DNA of 28,970 nucleotides from Collodictyon triciliatum (lineage: Eukaryota > CRuMs). How positions within the stretch are numbered: position 1 is the stretch's first letter; every line of letters starts with the position of its first letter. The translations under genes were made by a program, and so were the position numbers. The stretch is taken from NCBI GenBank assembly GCA_043381765.1, contig JBHJMP010000969.1, positions 1 to 28,970 of the forward strand, read 5' to 3'. Positions 11,068 to 22,053 of the stretch are shown piece by piece. Below the pieces are notes generated by a model that worked only from the letters and a program-made list of their open reading frames with translations, made no database searches and was not told the DNA's origin.

Positions 11068-12164
11068 TCCGGTTGGTGTTTTGTCGGCTGTTTACGTCCA
11101 GGAACGCTTGCGCCTCGGGCTGAGTCAGAAAGGGCAGTTGTCAGCGCACTGGCGTGTGACTCCTTTCATTCCGCCGTGGTTAATTTCGATCATGCGCTGT
11201 TTGAATTGGGATATGACGATTACGAGCTACTTCGATTTGTAGTATTTATTTCGTTTTGTCTTCCAGGTTTTCAGTTGTCTTAATTTCTTCATACTTGATT
11301 TCATTGCACTCCGTTCGTTTTTTAATTGGGTTTTTGTTGGTTTTTATTGGTTTTCATAGGTTTTTTATTGGTTTTATATTGGGTTTTTTTTATTGGTTTT
11401 TATATTGGGGGTTTTTTATTGGTTTTATATTGGTTTTATATTGGTTTTATATTGGTTTTATATTGGTTTTATATTGGTTTTATATTGGTTTTATATTGGT
11501 TTTTTATTGTCTTTATATTAGTTTTTTGTTGGTTTTTTGTTGGGGTTTTTTATTGGGGTTTTTTATTGGGGTTTTTTTGGTTTTTAATTGGTTTTTCTAT
11601 TGGGTTTTTATATTAGGTTTATATTAGGTTTATATTGGTTTTATATTGGGGTTTTTTATTGGGGGTTTTTATTGGGTTTTATTGGGTTTTATTGGGTTTT
11701 ATTGGGTTTTATTGGGTTTTTATTGGGGTTTTATTGGGGTTTTTTTAATTAGTTTCTTATTGGGTTTTTATTGGGTTTTTATATGGTTTTTATATTGGTT
11801 TTTCTATTGGGTTTTTATATTAGGTTTATATTGGGTTTTTATATGGTTTTTATATTGGTTTTTCTATTGGGTTTTTATATTAGGTTTATATTGGGGTTTT
11901 TATTGTTTTTATATTGGGTTTTTTATTGGGGGTTTTTATTGGGGGTTTTTATTGGGGTTTTTTATTGGGGTTTTTTATTGGGGTTTTTTATTGGGGTTTT
12001 TTTTATTGATGAGCTAAAAGCCAGACATTTCGGAGACTGTTTTTGTTTTCGTGCGGTTCAAATCGCCTCAAAAAGTCAAACATACGGCTGAAAGCACAAA
12101 ACACGCTCTGGCTATCGCAACTGAAGTATTCCTTTTCCGCAGATCGCACAAGTCAAAAGGCACA
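11068..12164. other. Divergent intergenic region with minisatellite
   Basis: About 1.1 kb between the start codons of two divergently transcribed genes: the hydrolase to the left and the coiled-coil gene to the right. Bases 11068-11320 and 12010-12164 are ordinary sequence that should contain the two 5' UTRs and promoters. The middle is filled by the TTTTATTGGG-type array described separately. No core promoter element was identified with confidence. Confidence 0.7.
11322..12006. repeat. ATTGG/CCAAT-rich minisatellite (TTTTATTGGG and relatives)
   Basis: About 685 bp of variant short units: an 11-mer GGTTTTATATT repeated about nine times near 11421-11500, a 10-mer GGGTTTTATT about six times near 11675-11725, a 13-mer GGGGTTTTTTATT about four times near 11955-12005, and an exact 60-bp unit present twice in tandem (11773-11832 and 11833-11892). 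Plus strand is G/T-rich with runs of 2-4 G. On the minus strand nearly every unit reads CCAAT followed by AAAA or ATAAAA, so the array is full of CCAAT pentamers and AATAAA hexamers. It leaves long open frames on the plus strand made of G, F, Y, W, L, V and I, which are an artefact of composition. Confidence 0.95.
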
Positions 12165-15100
12165 ATGGCAAGTCACGAAAGCATCCGCATCGTTATGAGC
12201 GGCAACGAAAGCCTGAGCTCAGCTCGCGCAGTTAAGATTGGAGGAAACTGGGACGAGTTCATTTCCAACGTATGATCAGTTTTCTTTCCTTTTTTCTTTT
12301 CTTTTTTCTTTTTTTCTTTTTTTCTTTTTTCTTTTCTTTTTTCTTTTCTTTTTTCTTTTTTCTTTTTTCTTTTTTCTTTTCGGTTCTCTTAATAAAGTCC
12401 ACAGATCAGAGAGGTATTCATGTTCCCAGCAGCCATGACCATCCAACTTTTCAGCAATACTGGGGCTCAGGTTGATAGGACCCCATTTTAATAAATCATC
12501 CATGCGTGTGTTTTTTTAGTAGTAATGATCACTTATTATATCCCTAAAGGTTGCCACCTACCTTGATGCTCAAAGCCACGCAGCTTTGATTGTGTGCCTT
12601 GAAGAAGAGGAATTCAACGCTTCGCAAGGATTAGTCGATGGTAAGCAAAGACTCGCACACACCTCACCTATGCATATATTTCCAAGAAAAATTAATAACA
12701 CCATATCCCTCATATTCCAGACATTGAAACATCAAAAGTGAACGTCTCATGCCTAAGTTAAAGTGATTTAATCTAGAAATCGTAAAATTTGAGCGGGACA
12801 CACTGATGGATATTTACTCGCCTATCAAAGAAACATTCAAGGAATATCAAACTGCATTAGAAGTGATCGACATTGCTATCAGCAGCCTTGATGCGGTAAG
12901 CCAGTGTATAGAGAACCAGTTTGAAGTTCAAAATAAAAAAAATAGGCAAGAAAAAAAGGAAGAAGAACGGTTTATGTTATTTCTTGTTCGCTAGAAAGAA
13001 AATATTTACGGAAGATAGAGAACTCATTTTTAAAATAGTAATAATAATTATAATTCCAACATCATTAGTCATTTTCCGAGGTGAAGTCTACAATTTCAAA
13101 GTCTTTTGATGATATCACCCAAGCAATAATGAAAAGACGGGACCAGTTGATATCCGAGCTGGAAGATATCAAAAAGAAAAAAGGTATAATTGCTGGGCTA
13201 CTTTTATATGTTTTTCCTTCAGAATATACACTGTATCGACACGAATATTTGTTATTGTGAGGCATGTAATTAATAAAGCTCCTCTTAATTTAATTTTATC
13301 TGTACGACACTATAAAGGTGAAGCCTCTATCTAACTCATGAACCCTTTTCTTAAACTTTCGACTCTTCAAGCTTCAAATCTTTCAGCGCAGAAAAAAGCA
13401 ATTGTGGACATATCTGGGAACTCGCGACAATATGCGACTTTAGAAAGCAAAATTAATGCCAAGGCAGGACTGGATTTCGGGGCCATCCATAGCCAACTAA
13501 AATCTATGAAGGAGGTGCGTTGTAGTTGCAAAAATTTTAATCATAAATTGTGTTAACCATTCAGCAAAAAACAGCCTGGATTAATCTTTGTGAAACTTTA
13601 CGCAAATTCCCTGTCCAGAGTTTCGAGAAATCATCATTGTCGCTTTCGCCGTGCGAAGATAATTCTCTCGGTGTCGATCTACCGAATAATCTCTATGAAC
13701 CTATTGCGACGTATGGCCGAGTTTTCTGGACCGAAGGAAATGAGTCTGCACGAAAAAATCCGGAGGCAGCAGTACGTAATCACACATGTTGCTAGGATTT
13801 CTATTGCAAAGGAAGCATCAAAATTGAGGATGTACCACACTGTTCTTTCTTTCCACCTACTAAATCGTATCTTGAATTCTTTTAAGGGGGCTGAGAATAC
13901 ACATGTTCACCGTATGACTTAGAAATTAGCCATATTTTCTTCCCTTTTTTTTTTATCTACGTATTATAAAATTCAAAAATTGTGTTTCGTTTTGTTTTGC
14001 TAGGAATTCTCACTTGCATTAACGGGTTTATCTACAGATACTTTTGGGCACATACGCGTAGACATAGAGGGAGGACCTTACCACACTTCTGAGATAGTCA
14101 TCACAGCATCATCTTCGAGCACTAATATCGCACATTTTACTTACCAGTGGCAGAGACAAGAACCCAACTCGACATTTTCTCCCATAATTGGTACGCGAGC
14201 TAATATGGAATGATGATTCATGTGCACATTTTATACTATAAGGTAGCATTCAAAAAGAAAAATTCACAGAAAAAAATTCACCGCCTTTGCATGCTTATCA
14301 AATTAAAGGGGCTACAAAGTCGAAATACCAACCAACTGCAAACGACCTGCACGCCAACCTACGCGTTGATGTTACCCCTATTACCGAAACTGGCATGAAA
14401 GAAAAAGTCTTATCTGTCGATATTCCAACCACGATGCTTACTTTAGGTAAATCTTTCCTGAAAATATTCTATAAAAGAATGAAAAACAAAAACAGAGGGC
14501 TATCTTTTATTCTAAGAAGGATATTTTAGAAAAAAGAAACAAATGACACCAGCCACTCGACTCGTTGAAATTTAATTACAAATCAATTACTTAATACCAA
14601 AATAGATGCAAATGTAAAAGAAGCTGTGGAGAATAACATTTTTCATGGAGAGTGCATCTTTGATGTAAGTTTTGTTCTTTTTTCTTACATGGCAAACTAT
14701 TTTCTATCTACACCATATATGGCGATGAGGATATCATGATGTTTATCAAAGTGAGTCATTCATTATGAAAAAATACACACAGCTCTACAGGAGGCAAACG
14801 AGTGCCCAGTTGCCTGAAGAACGAAGCCTGTGGTTTTCCTTGGAAGGTCTGTCTATAAAAAAGGATGAGCAACTAATGAGCTTACATGAATATGGGCTAG
14901 GGATTCGGGTAAAGTCAAAGTTACATGATTTTAATGTTAAAAAAAAAAAAAGAATAGAAGTAATCATAATCATTACACCATTTCAAAAAAAAATTGGCTC
15001 ACCGTCACACCTTGTGACCAAAAAGAATCATGTGATATGTTTCCTCATGTTTCTAGTAGTGTAATATACATTTCCAATTTTAATACATGCGCCAAAGACT

Positions 15101-15658
15101 GCTACATGTCTAATTCCAAATTTTATGGTTGTATCTTTTCCTATCTCTTGCTTCGTGTTCTGTCCATATATTTCTTCAACACGAAGGCAATCCTACCCGT
15201 CTCCGACCCTAATCTACTCATCCTGCATCTCGACTCTGGCCTTGTTGAAGAACTCATATGTCCTTCCGCGCTCTATCGCGACATTCTTGCCATCACCATT
15301 CGCTCCTTCAACACAATAAGCATGGTCTGTGTCGAAATAGATATTCCTACAACCGCCCTTTACTTTTCAATTTATTTTTATCTCTCTTGTTTATTTTATT
15401 TTGTTTGAACGAGTCCCGCTACGTATCTGTTAGTGTACGCATCGACACTTTCAACGACATTAGTCGAAAACAAACTCTAATAATTCGCTGTCCGCTCATT
15501 ACCTTGGTACAGATGAAGAAGGGATTGAGAATACCCACTCTGAAGCCCCTGGAAAAAATCCACGAGCCCAGCGCCTCCCACTAGGCCCTCTCCAGAAAAC
15601 GGACGCCATAAAACAGTCGCCCGACAAACTATTAATTGGAAGAAAGAAAAAAAAGTGA
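12165..15658 (+). CDS. Multidomain coiled-coil protein (BBC/TRIM-like coil, Ig-like A9-type repeat), 13 exons, 3' end tentative
   Basis: No named orthologue recognised. Exons: 12165-12269, 12550-12640, 12721-12737, 12794-12895, 13081-13183, 13372-13514, 13565-13771, 14004-14190, 14309-14446, 14606-14664, 14783-14908, 15187-15328 and 15513-15658 (last two junctions tentative); 1566 nt, 521 aa. Residues 1-70 (IRIVMSGNE, KIGGNWDEF, AALIVCLEEEEF) resemble a ubiquitin/doublecortin-like fold. Residues 72-187 form an amphipathic coil with the B-box C-terminal pattern (TLMDIYSPIKETFKEYQTAL, SFDDITQAIMKRRDQLISEL, then NLSAQ), as in TRIM proteins, but no RING or B-box precedes it. A linker ending in ATYGRVFW follows. 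Residues about 257-365 contain FTYQWQRQEP, then GATKSKYQPTANDL and LRVDVTPI, the signature of the Ig-like A9 repeat of plant AIR9. The C-terminal part has YRDILAITIRSF, as at the end of some PH-like domains, and a KKKK end. A cytoskeletal or microtubule role is an inference. Alternative: the protein continues into the exon near 15748. Confidence 0.72.
12281..12380. repeat. Polypyrimidine (TTTTTTCTTTTC)n tract in intron 1
   Basis: About 100 bases made only of T and C in short variants of TTTTTCT, located 11 bases after the first donor of the coiled-coil gene (intron 12270-12549). It is pyrimidine-rich on the transcribed sense strand. Confidence 0.93.
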
Positions 15659-15747
15659 CCATTGATGCCCACAATAGAAAATATTATGGAACTTAATATT
15701 ACTTGCAGAATATCTTTTCTACCGATGCTGTGCTTAAATCAAATTAG

Positions 15748-15884
15748 ATTACGACGTTACTCAGTATTTTAGAAACCATATCGACGCAGAACTAAACGCT
15801 TTGACTGGGTTTGTGCAGAGGTGTGCTTACAAACAGGATGATTGCACGGTTGGATGCTGTGGAAGTAAACCCACGATTTCATGA
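15748..15884 (+). CDS. Orphan terminal exon, Cys-rich end
   Basis: After an AG at 15746-15747 an open frame reads (D)YDVTQYFRNHIDAELNAL, then TGFVQRCAYKQDDCTVGCC, and ends GSKPTIS at TGA 15882-15884. The amphipathic composition and the abrupt change from AT-rich intron-like sequence make it look like a real last exon. The phase needed (one base carried in) could not be joined to the upstream gene without an arbitrary choice of donor. It may be the true 3' end of the 12165 gene, the last exon of a separate small gene, or chance. No family recognised. Confidence 0.35.
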
Positions 15885-16593
15885 CAGACATCCACATCAA
15901 CTCCGCAAAATAGGGCAAACGCAAGAGAGGGGAGTAGCGCAGAAACGACACGCTTTCTATTCAAACAATCACATAGTCCAAGTATTATTTCTTTTTCGAG
16001 CTTGAGCGCGTTTGTCGGCGAAATAGTGGGGAGCAGCTACCTCTTTCTTGATTTAAGTCATTGCAGATACCGCGCATCAAAGGCTTCATCATAAATGGAG
16101 CCTATTGGTAAAGAGTATGTATGCCATCTAACCAATACGTTTCTTTCTTGAGAGAGAAAGGTGATCTATCCTTTTATTTCGAATGCCGAGTACAAGTGTG
16201 ATTCACTCACAGACGAATGTTAAGAACGGCAGAGTGAACTTTGCCATAAAAGTATGGGACAGAAAAGGAAAACACTATTTTATAACGCGCATGAACTCTG
16301 CCGCCCACGCAATTTCTGAGAGTCATGGACGATGAAACGTCTCTTAAGAGTAGAGAAAATATTAGCGAAGGAATAAAGCAAAGGAATGAATCGTCTTGAT
16401 AACATTGGAAGAAGGGAAACAAGGTGCAGATAGGCATCTCTGATGCTTTGCACCCCACTTTACAATAAGCTGATTCGAAATCTAGTTTTCATCACCAATT
16501 CGGACCCGACCTGCGGTTGGCGATGGTGTTTCCTTGCTGTCATACGCAACAACGTTCAAAACGAATGACAGAGACACAATTCTTACTTAAAAT
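15885..16593. other. Convergent spacer, no gene recognised
   Basis: About 700 bases between the plus-strand gene on the left and the 3' end of the minus-strand kinase on the right. The frames seen (for example 16207-16458 minus) have no motif. Probably 3' UTRs and spacer; no repeat of note. Confidence 0.5.
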
Positions 16594-19500
16594 TCACAGT
16601 AGAATGGGCGAAAAGAAGAAAGGATGTCTGCTCACATTGCCTATAACGGGTTCCAATCGTGCCTCGGAAGCGGTATCTGAACGGGATGTAGGTCGAGTCT
16701 CGCCGTCTGCATCGTACTGGGGTCGTTGTGAGTGTCTATGGTTCACATCACCAACGCCACCCAAGCCATCAAGAGCCCCAGAAAGATCTCCTCTGGTGGA
16801 TGGCCTCGAACCGCCCAGTTCATTGCTGTTTTCATTCCGCATCTGTTGCTGGGTTGTTGACAAGATAGAAAAGATGAGATAGAGTTTGAGTTCCTGGACA
16901 GAGAATATCAATGGATAGAAGCCTATAGGATATCGCATATGTTCTTTTATGTTCCTGTACGCTGTAAGCGCATGAAAATCTCAAAAGGATGAAATTTGAA
17001 TCTCTTTTACATATATAAAATAAATAAATAATTTCGTGTTGATTTTTCTTCTGCTCTGTCTTTTGGTGTTTTTTTTTTTTTAAAAAAAAAAAATGATAAA
17101 CGCACTCGTCTCTTCTTTCCATTTGTTGCTGCTTGGGTTGTAGAGGTTGAAAATTGCCTGCCATCTCTCAAATCATATAGTTCCTCCATTGATATTGGCT
17201 CCTTAGGTGCGCTCTCCAACGAAAGACGTGGAACTGGCTCCTTCTTCCGCTGGCTTGTATCCTCTTCTTTAGTTTGCTTTTTCGACCGAAGTGACAAATC
17301 AGCCAGTCCTGTATTCTCTAGATTTGATGGGACTGCGAAAGGGGTGTTACTGGTGGAGGGATGAGCGGTCAAAGAACCCCCTCCCAAGTTCACAAGTCCA
17401 CTTTTTTTTGTTCGACTTGCAGCAGCTTTGCTTTCGGCCTGGTGTTGTGTGTGTTGTTGCAATGGCTGAATCCCAATCTTCTTTGCATCACGCTTGCTTC
17501 TAGTTATGTCCTCAGAACCCTGATTGAGTAAATGATTTAGTATTGGTAATTGATACTGTAGAGTAATAAGATAAAAAAAAAAAGATTTATGGCCCACATA
17601 GTCTTCTGCAGAGGCATCGTGTATATTCCCATAGCTTCGAAGAGAGGGTAACGGATCAAGAACTGTATCGCGATGACCAACTCTAGAAGCTCCGCGTTGC
17701 TCTTGCAAAGCCATCAATTCTCTTAGCTTCACTTGTTCGTCTGGAATTTCGCGGTCCACAGCCTCCTTGTCTTCCCGGCTTTCAAAGTCAGACTTCCATG
17801 GCTTCTCTCTGGACACCCCGTCGAACCCTTTCATTCTAGGGTCTCCAGAATCCTGGTCGATATATTCTTTTGAGGAGCGAAAGCCATTTGCAGGAACTGA
17901 GCCCTCAGAGTCATCGTCATACGGCATAGGCTTCGATGTCTTTTTAGACCCCTTCTTTTCAGAGAGGGCTGAGAGGCTAGGGTAGGAACTAAGCCCACTC
18001 CCCATGTTAGGCGGTGCCTGACCAGCCATTTGCTGTGCATTTCCCGGATATGGGAAACCAGATTCATATGACGATTTCTTGAAAGTGGTATTGTTTCGAT
18101 ATCGCTGAGCGCTGAGTCTACTTTCTGATTGCATGCTTGTTTGCACCGCCTGATTACATGTTAATATATCACGGAAACAAACTGATATCATGAAAGATAA
18201 TATATATATATATATATCGTTGAGATGAATTGAAATATGCACATTGTATACATGGTAAAATAAAACCAAATGTTTTCGAGGGGGAAAGTAATTATAATAA
18301 AATTTCATATGTCAATCAGGAGAGATAGGCTCATTTCAAAAAATATATACATTTGGGTTGTTGGCCAAAGAGTCTTTTGATACGATATCAGGCCTTTTAG
18401 TTGGATTCGCACTTGGTCTTCTCTCTGCCTCATACAGTCCTTCAAAATATCTATTCGTGGAAAAAGGTAATAAGCCAGCGATATTGGATTCCATCACATC
18501 CGAAGTCAATGCCTTTGCAATTTCCGATAGATAATGGAATGATCTGCTATTCAATATGATTACTCCTACGGATGATTCAAGCACTGACTGCCAGTCAGGC
18601 GCATGTTTGGATCTATTTGTAGCACAGCCTGTGTGTGATATAGCAGATATTACTAAAGTTGAAGATAGCGCTATGTCTGAAGAGCGACGACTTATTTCAC
18701 TCGGAGATATACAGACGCAAACCCCGAATGAAAAAAATTATGATTAAATTATATCGAAAAAAAATTACCTTCATGAAATTTAATGCCTTCTTATTTATTT
18801 TTGTCGAAAATTTCTTATCTAGTCCTTCATGTTTAGTCATATCAGGAAATTTGAATCCAAAAAATCTAGGGTTGCGAAGGAACATTTCCATTTGAAAGGA
18901 AGTCAACGGGCCCAAAGTTTTTTGGATCAAATACCTTGGGTGAATTGATTCATTATTATTTTTTAGGGTAACTCCATAAGAATAATGTATGTTAAATAAC
19001 TATAAACAGGTTGGATTGACATCAGCAATAGGAAAAGGCTTTCAAAAAATCCATGACGCACAGCTGGTCTAGTTCACTTTCACCCGGAAACAGTGCTTGC
19101 CCATCGAAAAGCTCTGCCATGATACACCCAATTACCCATATATCAACCGACTTGTCATATGAACTTGACCTTTTTTTTAAAAAAAAAATAAAATAATCAG
19201 AACACTGTTTGACATATATAGCCATACGTTTTGGTCTAATAGATGGCATGTGACAAGTAAATTGGCTGAGAGCAACTTATGTGCGTAATAAAAAAAAATC
19301 AATAATTTGTTTTTAATAATAAAAAAATACATTAAAAAAAGACGATGTATATAACTGAAGGTTAGTATTTACCCCAGTAACAATTCAGGTGCGCGATACC
19401 ATCTTGTTGCTACATAATCCGTATAGTCGTGGCCAGTCTTTGATAATGTTCGTGCAAAACCTGGTTGTTGAAGTAGCCACAACACACATATGTTCAGAAA

Positions 19501-20851
19501 TAATGAATGAGTACAAGAAAAAACTGTGTAGATCGTGCGACACCTAAATTTTGATTTGAGTATATTTATCTCATGGTGAGAAAACACTTTGAATCGAATA
19601 ATGGAAAAAAAATATGATGGTGAGAAAAAGGTACCAAAGTCGCACAGCTTCAATATGTGACTGGAATTCACCAGCAAATTTTCAGGCTTTATATCTGTAA
19701 AACAAAATGTATAATTATATTTCAACATAAGTATTTCATAAAAAAAAAATCACTAGCTGATAAAAGCTATTTATGTCGTACATTTCCATTTGAAACGTGC
19801 TAAAAAATTTTTTTGAGCTTTATGTTGTTGGACATTATTATTATTCTCATGTACTATATTCTGAGCCATGTAATTGATTGCTTTCGCTTATGTATGTTGC
19901 TATTCTTAAGAAAAGAATCTTGCTTCGACCTCTATGAATGACGCCGTTTTGGTGGCAATAATCTATTGCCTTAACTAGTTGATAGGTATAGAGTCTAACG
20001 AGTTCATGATCCAATCCGTTGGCATGCTCCTCTAGAACTTGGAGAAGGTTTTTCTCCATATACTGAGTTTTATAGCACATAAGGAATCATCAAGAATGAG
20101 GACGGTATGATATTTTGTTATAACACAATATGAATTGGATATATTGAGAGAATATTTGTGCCACACCTCAAACACCAGATACAGCTTTCCTTTGCGCCTG
20201 AAGGCCTCTTTCAATCCGATGATATTACTCTGCTTCAACATCCGTAGTATTTTCACTTCACGAAGTGTTGTCTTTCGAACGGACTCGTCATCTGGCAAAA
20301 TTTAAAGAGTGAGCATTCTTTCAAAAAGTATGAAATATATATAAAAAAATGAAGTCATGCAAGCGAATAAACTGATTCAGAGAGATAGGTGACCCATAAC
20401 ATCGAGCTTATTGTAGTCTAAACAGAATATAATGAGTGTTAGGATAAAACCTTCGCTTTCCTTGAACTTTTTTATGGCGACAATCTCTCCGTTTTCCTAA
20501 GGAATGTCAGTTAAATATTGTATATTTTTAACAGAAAAAAATATTTTACACGCGGCCAAAGAATAAATGGTATTATTTTTCTTATCCTTCTTTGTAAAAG
20601 CAACCTTGTTTTTGCAACGCAGAACAACTCCGTAAGCTCCTAAAAAAAACCATAGTTTGATGGGATAATGAGTATCATGAGCAATTGAAAAAAAAAAATA
20701 GGTTACTGATGATACAATAAAATGATTTGCTGTCGCCATTTAAAAAAAAATTGGTGAGAAAAGCATATTCAGACAAGGAGCGATGAAGAGTTCACGCGTT
20801 AGTAGTCTACAAACCTTCTCCAACAACGCCAAGGACTTCATATTTATTCAT
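16594..20851 (-). CDS. CDKL5-type cyclin-dependent-kinase-like Ser/Thr kinase, complete, 14 exons
   Basis: CMGC-group protein kinase; CDKL kinases act in cilium or flagellum length control and microtubule-linked signalling in other eukaryotes. Exons: 20851-20815, 20639-20605, 20496-20451, 20291-20167, 20062-19930, 19694-19635, 19460-19373, 19169-19062, 18934-18769, 18628-18570, 18450-18351, 18149-17598, 17519-17106, 16848-16594; 2178 nt, 725 aa. Kinase domain at residues 4-287: Gly loop GEGAYGVV, catalytic VAIKKF (K33), HRD 124-126, DFG 144-146, activation TDY 159-161, RWYRAPE, then [11 protein letters not shown] and IQKTLGPL, which are distinctive for CDKL5-like members. The tail (288-725) is low-complexity, rich in S, K, Q and charged residues, with no clear domain. 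The start is at [13 protein letters not shown], the usual N-terminus of the family. In subdomain IX the sequence is [12 protein letters not shown], where CDKLs usually have WSVGCI. The last exon could instead end at a donor near 16638. Confidence 0.94.
17070..17093. repeat. T13/A12 perfect palindromic tract in kinase intron 13
   Basis: An uninterrupted run of T followed immediately by an equal run of A, about 14-35 bases inside the intron that starts at 17105 on the minus strand. It could form an A-U hairpin in the pre-mRNA. Homopolymer lengths may be unreliable. Confidence 0.8.
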
Positions 20852-22053
20852 TCTACACAGAAGGAAGATCCCAACTGGCGCTTAAAAGAAAATTAGCGTT
20901 TCCAAGGAATAGCTCATCGAACAGCAAAAAAATCAGGAAGAGCAAGCATACTCCAACCCTCGGAAGAAAAAGCCACAGAAAAAGAGAAGGAAGTGCAATA
21001 TTTTCTCACATATTTACTTTGATAGGTACAGTGTCCATCCATCGAACAAAAGGGGTTTGAGAAGGTACTTTCCCACAAAGATCGACCGACAGCTTCGGGT
21101 AAAAAAAAAAGTGGCTTGACAAGTCCGGCAAAGCAGGTGGTATAGTCTCGTAGATGAGTAAAGCTGAAAGGTAACTCAGTCCCAACCAAACTCGACTCAA
21201 AACACAGCCCCTTTCATTCATGCCATGGCCGCATGTGTGTCTGGAGGTATTCCCATGGCTTGCGATCGACAGAAACCTCCTTCCCCCACGAAGCAGCCTC
21301 CTTCACTCAAAGCCATCACCGCAAATCTGAACGGATCAGATTCATCACCGACGTAAACACAAACACAAAAAACGATTTCCTAATATGGATTCCATATATG
21401 GGTATGTCTACGCGCTGTTGTTAAAGTATAGAAGCCGTTGGTCCAGGGTGGAAGGCGGTCTCTTTATCTCGGAACTGCTTTTTTCTTTTTTTCTTTTTCT
21501 TTTATCTTATATATTTTATCTTTTATTTTTTGTCTTTTATTTTTTTATCTTTTATTCACCCGCACCTGCCTCTCCACCATTTTACATTCTGCGGTGGACT
21601 CTCACAGATTCAGGTGTTTGCATTCACGCCGTCAAATAGTCAAGACTGAATCTACCCATCATAACCCCAGAGTCACATAAAATTGAACTATCCTGATGAA
21701 AAAAAAATCACATAAAGATACGATTATTCGGATTTTTATGCGCGGCTCGAGACTCACAGCTGAAATAATCTACGCCCTGTAAACCTATTTTCCCTGCTCC
21801 TTTTTCTTTCTGTTGGAGTTGCTGGATAATTATACTAACGTCATAAGGCATTAGGGATGAAAGTAAGGTTAAATACCCTTATCTGATATAGATAACATTG
21901 TCTCCAGCGTGATTTGATTTGTCACCAAAAAAATGAAAAGGAATAATCATTTTTACATAATCTCCTGCAATAGATTTCCACAGCCGTTCACGAACACGAC
22001 TCATATTTCAAAAGGAATTCGTTTCTCTAAAAATTGAGACAGAAGCCCCCAGA
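20852..22053. other. Spacer upstream of CDKL5-like kinase
   Basis: About 1.2 kb. It holds the kinase promoter (reading left). A T-rich TTTATCTTTTATTTT tract lies at about 21478-21555. A plus-strand open frame at 21225-21353 (MAACVSGGIP, then PPSPTKQPPSL) ends beside a GTAAAC donor-like site and looks protein-like, but no following exon could be matched with confidence. Confidence 0.5.

Noticed and set aside
11955-12006. GGGGTTTT-like units suggesting an interstitial ciliate-type telomere
   Set aside because: The units contain ATT, and their length varies from 9 to 13. The array lies in mid-contig between genes, so it is not a telomeric repeat.
11256-12017. Long plus-strand open frames of G/F/Y/W/L/V residues, looking like multipass membrane proteins
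   Set aside because: They coincide exactly with the TTTTATTGGG minisatellite and are open in more than one frame because the units lack stop codons in that strand. Pure composition artefact.
12041-12075. tRNA T-arm-like GGTTCAAAT
   Set aside because: The flanking bases do not form a T stem, and no acceptor, D or anticodon arm is present.
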